Below, piece by piece: positions 56,901-64,000 of a stretch of DNA of 64,000 nucleotides. Each line of letters opens with the position of its first letter. Within the stretch, counting starts at the first letter, position 1. The notes beneath the pieces are model-generated. The model worked only from the letters and a program-made list of their open reading frames with translations. It searched no databases and was not told where the DNA came from. This DNA comes from Mauremys mutica. Taxonomy: Eukaryota > Chordata > Testudines > Geoemydidae. The position numbers were made by a program, and so were the translations under genes. The stretch covers positions 66,868,573 through 66,932,572 of the forward strand of contig NC_059080.1 of the NCBI RefSeq assembly GCF_020497125.1. Reading direction: 5' to 3'.

Positions 56901-59361
56901 AGTGGGTGTAATCTGAAGGACATCTGAGCTCTGCCTCTACTTCCCCATGTTTGTTTAAAATATAGCTAATCAAGATTAATTATGAGTAGTAATTTGCCTG
57001 TAATGAATAATATTTTATCAAGAAATAATATTTAAATATGTATTTCTAAAGAATTGTTCCCCACTACTACTACCCCCTTTGTGTCTCATTTGAAGCTTTC
57101 TTTTATAACTCGGGAGTTTCATGACTCAAAGCGCAGATACTTTGACGGACTCATTATCTGTCATTTCATTTAAATTGAATCCATTTTCTAAACCTCTGGA
57201 TAATACATTTCTAAGACATACCTTTTCATTTTTAAATATCCTGCTGTTTTTTTCTTCAGTTCAGAAGTTTGTTCTATTACAGTACAAAAATCATGTACAA
57301 TGTACCAAAGGCAATAAAAACATGCTCCATTTAGAAAGGGTATTCAGGGAAGTTTGTTTGTTCTGTTTTAACCACAGCTCAGTCTGCTTATTGATAGAAC
57401 AGCATTACATAAAATAGATAATAAGTTTCACTCATGTATTATTCCAAATACGTAAACCAACAAGTCATTTTTGCTGTTCATTTAGGCTGCTAATAATATA
57501 ATTTAATAAATTAAATCCAAATTAAGTCAATAGACATTTCTGTGTGAATGCCATACTACATGATCAGGCAGCTTTCTGCTCCAAATCCCCATTTCCATTA
57601 CATATTTGTGAATCAGAACATCCAGAGTGAGATTCTGACCTACACCTCTTAGACATGGAGCACAGAACCATTAACCCAGGGTGAGAGTGGCTAAACTGGC
57701 TTTTAAGACACCATTATGCCCTCTAATTCATGGGCTACTCCAGGGGCTAGAGAAACTCCTAGCACAACTTACCTCCTCCCCAAGGCTATCTATTTAAATT
57801 ACAGCAGCCTCCCCAGCTACAGAGCTGGCCAGACTCTCCACAGCAATGCATGCTATAGTCACACTCCCCACTGACTCCTCTCACCCTTAACCCTGGATCC
57901 CGGCATACCCGCCTACTACAGAGCTTGTGAGAGGGTCCTTGGAAGGCAGCCGTATGGCAGTCCCCCACACTGCTTGCACTAGGGGAATTCAGGGCCCCTT
58001 TACGTTATTCTGGCTACTTTATGCCATGTAAAAGGTCTAGAGCAGAAATGAAGATCTTCCCACATGAGTGAAAGCATAACATTTAGGATGAATAGATTCA
58101 GATACAATCAGAAACACTCAGAAGCTTCACCCCAAACTCTAACCAAATATTAAGTTTGGGGTGAGAAGGGGTTTGAGGTTCAGAAAAGTTAAGGGTTTTT
58201 TTCTCCATTTAAAAAAAATATTTTACTCACCTCTATAATGTCTGGGTTCAAACAGGGCATGGAATAGAGAAGTGGAAAGGTGCCATGAGAAAAGTGCCTA
58301 TCGTGTGAGAAATCCTGTTCTTGCGAAAGATTTTTCAGCAAACATTCACTGTCCTGAAAGATGCAGATAAGCACTTGAGGCCCAGTTGGGGTCTCACTTC
58401 ATCTCCATTCCTGCATCACAATCCATTAAATCAGACTACCTGGCCTGGGCCTAGGGGGCCACATGCATGGATCTCCCATGCTGCAAGAGGGTCTTATATT
58501 GGTTTTACAGAGGTGTAAGTGCATTGGCCTTATTGTTTATTGGTACTGGTGTGACATCAGAATAAAGCCTTTGGGTTCTAGGTGCTTTTCTTCAAAAAGA
58601 ATATGAAAAACTTTTGAGGTCCATCCTCAACTGACTATCAGGAAAACAAAATCAATATTTTGCATTTAGAACACAAAGATTTTTTATTAGTTATTATTAA
58701 GCCCAGTTCTGTAACCTCTAACACACAAAAACCCTCCCTGATTTCAGCAGGAGCTAAACTCAGTAAGTGCTACAAGATCAGGTCTTGTTTTGGTTTGGAG
58801 CCAGAACTACCATATAAAGCAAAACTATCAAAATTATATTTAGAGACCAGTGCAGTGGAATAGATTTGTCTTTCAGGGATGCTATATACCAATGAGTCAG
58901 TGTTTATAGCTTGTTAACAGACAAAAATAGCAGAAGTCAGATGATGCAGAGGCACTATTTATGGAAAATTAAGTTATATTAGTTGCTGTCTGAGACCAGT
59001 AAACAGAAACTGTTTCCCATTTCCTTGCAATTTGAAAGCAGCAAGTTGCCGCCTTCTTTTTTTAAATAAGACAAAGTGCAGGCCAATATGTGTGCATTCA
59101 ATAATGTCACAGAATAGGAGAAAGTAGGACATCTCATCTAGCAGCAAAGCTTGGCTACTGGTCATATTATTAACCCATAATTATATATATTATATATAAT
59201 GGATCATGATACATTATGGGGGTGACTAAAAATTCCTGTCAGGAAAAGAGCCCCATTGTGCACAGACAATTCGTACAAACACAGAAAAAAAGAAATTCTC
59301 ACCATGGGAGGTTTACGGTCTAAGGTCCTGAATCCTTCACACACACAGTCCCAATGAGCAC
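53926..59361. other. AT-rich intergenic DNA
   Basis: No gene is seen. Near 54,290-54,420 there is a diverged hairpin-type repeat (GACCAGT.. pairs not resolved). The long stretch 54,440-59,361 has no recognisable transposon ends, and its frames are short and without domains. Confidence 0.35.
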
Positions 59362-59456
59362 ATGCTTAACTTTTTTCAGAGTAGCAGCCGTGTTAGTCTG
59401 TATCTGCAAAAAGAACAGGAGTATTTGTGGCACCTTAGAGACTAACAAATTTATTT

Positions 59457-59494
59457 GAGCATAAGCTTTCGTGGGCTACAGCCCACTTCATCAG
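59457..59494 (-). ncRNA. Hammerhead-ribozyme-like core in the Penelope 3' region
   Basis: The minus strand reads CTGATGA (59,494-59,488), then one extra A, then a perfect 7-bp stem II (GTGGGCT/AGCCCAC, two-base loop), then GAAA (59,470-59,467). A 3-bp stem III (AGC, loop TTAT, GCT) and a C at 59,457 fill the cleavage-site position. The core matches the hammerhead consensus except for the extra A next to stem II. Stem I is weak in this copy. Hammerheads are reported in Penelope-like elements; activity here is inference. Confidence 0.6.
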
Positions 59495-59817
59495 ATGCAT
59501 GCAGAGGAAAATACAGTAGGAAAATATATATATATACACAGAGAACATGAAACAATGGGTGTTACCATACGCACTATAAGAAGAGTGATCAGTTAAGGTG
59601 AGCTGTTATCTGCAGGAGAGGAAAAAAACTGTTTGTAGTGGTAATGAAAATGGCCCATTTCCTGCAATTGACAAGGAGATATAAGGAACTAGAGGGGGGG
59701 GGGAATAAACATGAGGAAATAGTTTTACTTTGTGTAATGGCCCATCCACTCCCAGTCTTTATTCAAGCCTAATTTGATGGTGTCCAATTTGCAAATTAAT
59801 TCCAATTCAGCAGTCTC

Positions 59818-60258
59818 TCATTGGAGTCTCTTTTTGAAGTTGTTTTGTTGTAATATTGCGACTTTTAGGTCTGTAATCGAGTGTCCAGGGAGATTGAAGT
59901 GTTCTCCAACTGTTTTTTGAATGTTATAATTCTTGACGTCTGATTTGTGTCCATTTATTCTTTTATGTAGACACTGTCCGGTTTGGCCAATGTACATGGC
60001 AGAGGGGCACTGCTGGCACATGATGGCATATATGACATTGGTAGATGTGCAAGTGAATGAGCCCCTGATGGCATGGCTGATGTGATTAGGTCTTATGATG
60101 TTATCCTCTGAATAGATATGTGGACAGAGTTGGCAATGAGCTTTGTTGCAAGGATAGGTTCCTAGTTTAGTGTTTTTGTTGTGCGGTGTGTGGTTGCTGG
60201 TGAGTATTTGCTTCAGGTTTGGGGGTTGTCTATAAGCAAGGACTGGCCTGTCTCCCAA
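59818..60258 (-). pseudogene. GIY-YIG endonuclease domain of a Penelope-like element
   Basis: A 146-residue open stretch. Penelope-like elements carry a C-terminal GIY-YIG nuclease that nicks target DNA. Here the Cys-rich linker is visible (YPCNKAHCQLCPHIY), then the GIY-equivalent NVIYAIMCQQC, the YIG motif MYIGQTG, the catalytic Arg region LHKRINGHKSD, and EHFNLPGHS. Core residues look preserved. The reverse transcriptase upstream is missing because the copy is truncated at the duplication, so the stretch has no proper start and cannot act alone. Confidence 0.9.
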
Positions 60259-60284
60259 GATCTGTGATCTTTAATGCTTAACTT

Positions 60285-62104
60285 TGTGATGACAAGTGAC
60301 TTCAATGGCACTTGCATAGTTTTTGCAGGATCAGGGTCTAAAAAGACAGTAGCAAACAATGGATAAGGGATGAGATTATAACATTAAAACAAGTGAATCT
60401 GGTGATGAGTTTGAACATTTTGTTACACCATGATATGAAAGCCATGTATGGCGAAATATGTTAATAGCTGAAGCAAATCCTGCTCCAATGTCAATGACAG
60501 CACAAGAGATGGGCCTTCTAAAGCAAGTTTGGATCCTTAGTATGCTTGCTTGATTCCCGCTCCACCTTCACCTCATAGATATTTCACACAGAACACACCT
60601 GAGTCAGATATCAGAAGAGAGAGAGAGACTTTAAAGGGATGGCACATTCACTTTACTGGGACTGCTTCTGTAGGTTAGATAAAGATTTGACTCAAAGGTT
60701 TGAGCATGCTCGCAAATGAACTACATTGTTTCCTGTGCGCCTCTCAAGCATGGCTTGTAAAAGACTTTTTTTAAAGTTTAGCTCCCAATTCATCTCTTTC
60801 TTGGGTGAAATTATTTTGTGTGATTTTTCTTATATCATTGCTGATTGTAATGCATTTTGAAAGTCTAAAAGTGATATATATTTCCTTGATCCTCTATTTT
60901 GTGAAGACAGTGATTCAGTATTATAGGCTCACCCATGTATCCTAGCTTTTATTAATTTTAAATGTACTTTTTTCATACATCTTATATTGCATTTTATTTT
61001 TCTTACTTTTTTTTGCAAAGTGCATATAATTTATTATGCTTTTTTTCCTAAACAAGTGCTTCAGTACTTGTTCTTGCCTTTTGTATTACGGGAGGGCACA
61101 AAGGTCCCAGTCAGGATCAGGACCCCCTTGTGTTGGCTCAGCACTCAATCCTTCTGCATCAGAGTTGAATTTCCCCCATCCTGTGGGGGAGAATACATCC
61201 CAAAGTGTTCTAATTCAGGATTATGGTTCAGCACATTACCAAAATAGGGGGCTACCCCCCAAATATCCTCAGCAAATAATCTGACAAATGCCTTCACGGT
61301 CAACATGAATGCTACTATGCACTTGAGTATTTCTCTTTGTTTGCTAACTAGCCTGTGCATAATGAGCAGATTAATACAGAAAGGCCCAGATTGTGTCTGG
61401 ACCTCGAGCCAGTGCAGTAGCAGGGCAGGGAGCAAGGAGCCTTTCCCTTTCACTTGCCTGCATAGAAGCTGGGCACATCTACAGCCCTTGAAGTCTTCCA
61501 GGTAAAAGCACTGCTTTTCTACAAGTGCTTCCAGGGCTCAGTAGATGCCATTGGACTACAACCAACTCCATCCCAGCAGAGCATTTAAGCATGTGCTTAA
61601 CTTTAAGCACACAAATGGTCTCATGGTATTCAAAGGGACTATACACATTTGAAGCTAAGCTTGTGATTAAGTGTTTTGCTGGATCAGAGTCAGAATGCTT
61701 GGCACCTTGGAGGATTGAGCCCTTTCTGTACTTAGACTGTAAACACTTTATCTTTTTGTTATATATTTGTATAGAGCCTAGCCCAGGTGTTACCCCAATA
61801 GCTAATGATAGCCACAAACAACCAGTGAAAAATGGCTGGCTGGCTGCAGAGGGACATACTCACCAAACACTTCTACGGGACTTTTCAGTAGTTATACATG
61901 CTCACCAAGCTTGACCGCTCTAAGGTACAATTTGCTTTCTGAGCATTTCCTGGAGTGCTATGTAGCTACATCACAGGTCTGTGCTTTAAAGGTGTGATCT
62001 GACTCGGTTATTTGAGGTGTGTATTTTTTGGAGGGGTGGGGGAGGTTGCAAATAAAAGTGGCAAATTTACTTCATCACATGATTTGATTGTGAGTATTGG
62101 TTGA
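60285..62104. other. AT-rich intergenic DNA
   Basis: No gene is seen. 61,570-61,720 has an imperfect palindromic repeat (GCATGTGCTTAACTTTAAGC), followed by an L2-like tail near 61,740-61,800. Confidence 0.4.
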
Positions 62105-62853
62105 TGTCATAAATAGTTAGTAAAGGGTTAAAACATAGTACCTGGTGGGCACCTGACCTGAGGACCAATCAGGGAAGAGAATTTGAAATTCCTAGGAGGG
62201 AACTTTCTCTGTGTGTGTGTGTGTGTGTGTTCTTAGCCGTTTGGAGTTACAAGAGTCCAGATGTTTTAATCAAGTCTGCTACAAATTTCCATCTTTCTGA
62301 ACTAATTTCTTCTAGTCAAAATAGTGAGTATTAGAAAGGTACTTTGTGTCCTCATCTAATAATCCTATGTTTGCAATTCTGTGTGTTTGCTATTGATTAT
62401 TCTTAATTCTGCCTGTATTGTTTGTACTGAGAAGGAGAGAGGATTCTCTCCAGAACTTAGCAAGGTTATACCCTATGAGTGTCCAGCTTGGACTCATAGA
62501 GATTCTGTATTTTCTTGTTTTTCTTTTAATAAATTATTTTTATAAAGATTTGATTAAATCCCTCTACTGTGGATACAGGGGGAGGGGCTAAGAAACTCTC
62601 TCTCGGTGGTGAGACAGACTTATCTCCGGCAGAGAGGGGAGGGGGAAGGTTTCTCTCTCTGTGAGTTGATCTGTGTTTCCCCAGGGAACGTCTTTGGAAA
62701 GAGGCAGGGGGAAAACAGGGGTGTCCCGGCCCACGTAATTGACCGGGTGGTGGTGGCAAAAAGGGGACCTACCCTAGGATTTTAGGGTGGGGGAATACAT
62801 GCTGGTCCTCAACTTGAAACCCCCCAGTTTCAAGTGAGGGTAAAACCATGACA
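62105..62853 (+). mobile_element. Solo LTR with perfect 5-bp TSD
   Basis: Begins TGTCATAAATAG and ends AACCATGACA, so the short terminal inverted repeat is TGTCAT/ATGACA. GTTGA is duplicated exactly at 62,100-62,104 and 62,854-62,858. An AATAAA signal lies near 62,528 with a GC-rich part after it. A (TG)n run sits near 62,210. 749 bp, no coding region. The superfamily (ERV or Ty3-like) is not determined. Confidence 0.88.
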
Positions 62854-62858
62854 GTTGA

Positions 62859-64000
62859 TCTCCAGTTATTCATGAAAATGTTCTGCCTAGCAGAATGGAG
62901 ACCAAGGTCAGCTGGAGCCTCTAGCTGTTATGGTAATACAAATATATAATAATAAAATAATAAATTATTATTATTTCTCATCCATCCTTATTTTCCTTTT
63001 AAAGAAATTTCAATCATCCAGCCAAGGGTGTGTAAACAATACAATTTTATTGACCAATCACACACCACAAATAATGACTAGCAAATTGTCAAAATAAAGA
63101 GTCTGAGAACAATAGCCTGACATTTCTTTCCATAAACTTTTCAGCGAATATTTACAAGGAACAAATACACCATAGAAATCAAGATCAGTTTACTGAGACT
63201 ATACAGACAGAATCAAGGGGAAATCCTTCCCATACTTTATTTGCAGTTAATAATTCTGATAACTCTAGTAATCAGATTCCTGGGGCTTCATTTAGAGTTT
63301 TAGTGTATTGATTCATTTTGCCTTGGAAATGTTAAATATCCAAAACACATAATTTTGTCATGTTACCTACATTCTTTAAATGCTTTTCACTTATAAGCAT
63401 ATTCCTATTACTCTTAAAACCCATTTCAGGAAGACCCTGAAAAGGACTTTTAAAAGATGACCAGTTTCAAGGAAAGAAAAGGAGAGATTATATCTAAAAA
63501 GTGGACTAATAACGTTAACATGTGGGAAATCATTCTTTTAAAAAATTAAATCTGTACTGGTGCTTTATAAATCACAACCCAGAAGTAATTGGGGTTCCAG
63601 CCAAGTCACATTAATTCCATAGCAGTGGAAACTATAAAGACTAAAATGTATGTAAAAATAGTTCAGTGGTCTATTCTTTTATGGGAACTATTTGGAATCA
63701 AGCTCTATCTGCAGCTCCTCAATGGGAAGTGAGCAGAAGACCTAAAGTGGGTGCTTAAAAGTAATAAGAATTTTCCTATGAAACCCAGTGAACTGATGAC
63801 TCACCACTAATATGGACCACTCTTCTGTTATAAAAGGCAGAGCAATCATTTTTTAAAATGTGTTGTTGGGTAAAGGAGTTCCCACAGAACACTTAGAAAA
63901 AAGATGATAATTTTTTAAAATGGGGATGACAGATTTGTGAGGCAAAATATATACGCTAGGATCCTGTACTGCCACCCATCACTGGGTACCTCCCTCGTTA
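62859..64000. other. AT-rich intergenic DNA
   Basis: No gene or repeat is recognised. An (AAT)n-like run lies near 62,945-62,975. Confidence 0.4.

Larger units (their letters stand above)
59373..60273 (-). mobile_element. Penelope-like element, 5'-truncated, with TSD
   Basis: An 11-bp duplication ATGCTTAACTT flanks the element exactly (59,362-59,372 and 60,274-60,284). On the minus strand it contains the GIY-YIG endonuclease frame, then a 3' region with a hammerhead-like fold, then an end reading CACGGCTGCTACTCTGAAAA. The RT domain is lost by truncation. The terminal segment AGCAGCCGTGTTAGTCTGTA is related to that of the three short dimers. Confidence 0.9.

Noticed and set aside
62105..62853. 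Complete endogenous retrovirus
   Set aside because: No internal genes or second LTR are present in the window; solo LTR only.

Overview
This window looks like non-coding, repeat-dense DNA from a cryptodiran turtle. No host protein-coding gene, rRNA or tRNA gene can be supported. The taxonomic call rests on a tRNA-derived SINE whose 3' half resembles a CR1 tail (about 42,240-42,412, the tortoise Pol III/Cry I type), several CR1 LINE fragments, DIRS retrotransposons, Penelope-like elements, and many short hAT-like (8-bp target duplications) and PIF/Harbinger-like (TAA duplications) non-autonomous transposons. Species cannot be named from the sequence alone.

Layout. 1-13,044: AT-rich DNA with a GC-rich LTR-like repeat (about 200-1,340), a TA-flanked MITE holding a 70-bp minisatellite (1,598-2,115), hAT and MIR relics, a plus-strand CR1 3' end (6,900-7,883), two more MITEs, and a small inverted-dimer Penelope relic (12,466-12,654). 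13,045-18,640: a GC-rich minus-strand DIRS retrotransposon (gag, RT/RNase H, broken tyrosine recombinase) that has lost its 3' end. 18,641-20,017: MIR relic, then a Harbinger-like MITE split by a hAT MITE. 20,018-28,120: a minus-strand solo LTR. Into it were inserted a complete-structure 6.2-kb DIRS element (20,036-26,194, with both inverted terminal repeats and the internal complementary region), a hAT MITE, and a Penelope inverted dimer that itself holds a Harbinger MITE. 28,126-46,460: ordinary AT-rich DNA with CR1 fragments, MITEs, a second LTR inserted in an old LINE (38,470-40,315), the SINE and a MIR. 46,460-51,644: nearly featureless. 51,645-53,925: a CR1 fragment split by a Penelope dimer and a 1-kb MITE. 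59,373-60,273: a 5'-truncated Penelope-like element with a GIY-YIG endonuclease domain and a hammerhead-ribozyme-like fold. 62,105-62,853: a solo LTR with a perfect 5-bp duplication.

How the parts work together. The DIRS genes would make a Gag, a YLDD reverse transcriptase with RNase H, and a tyrosine recombinase. The two halves of the internal complementary region match the two outer ends of the element, as expected for the DIRS circular-junction model of replication. All copies here carry stops or frameshifts in at least one gene. The most notable items are the DIRS terminal architecture, the SR-protein-like Gag, the hammerhead-like cores of two Penelope subfamilies, and nested insertions that allow relative dating.
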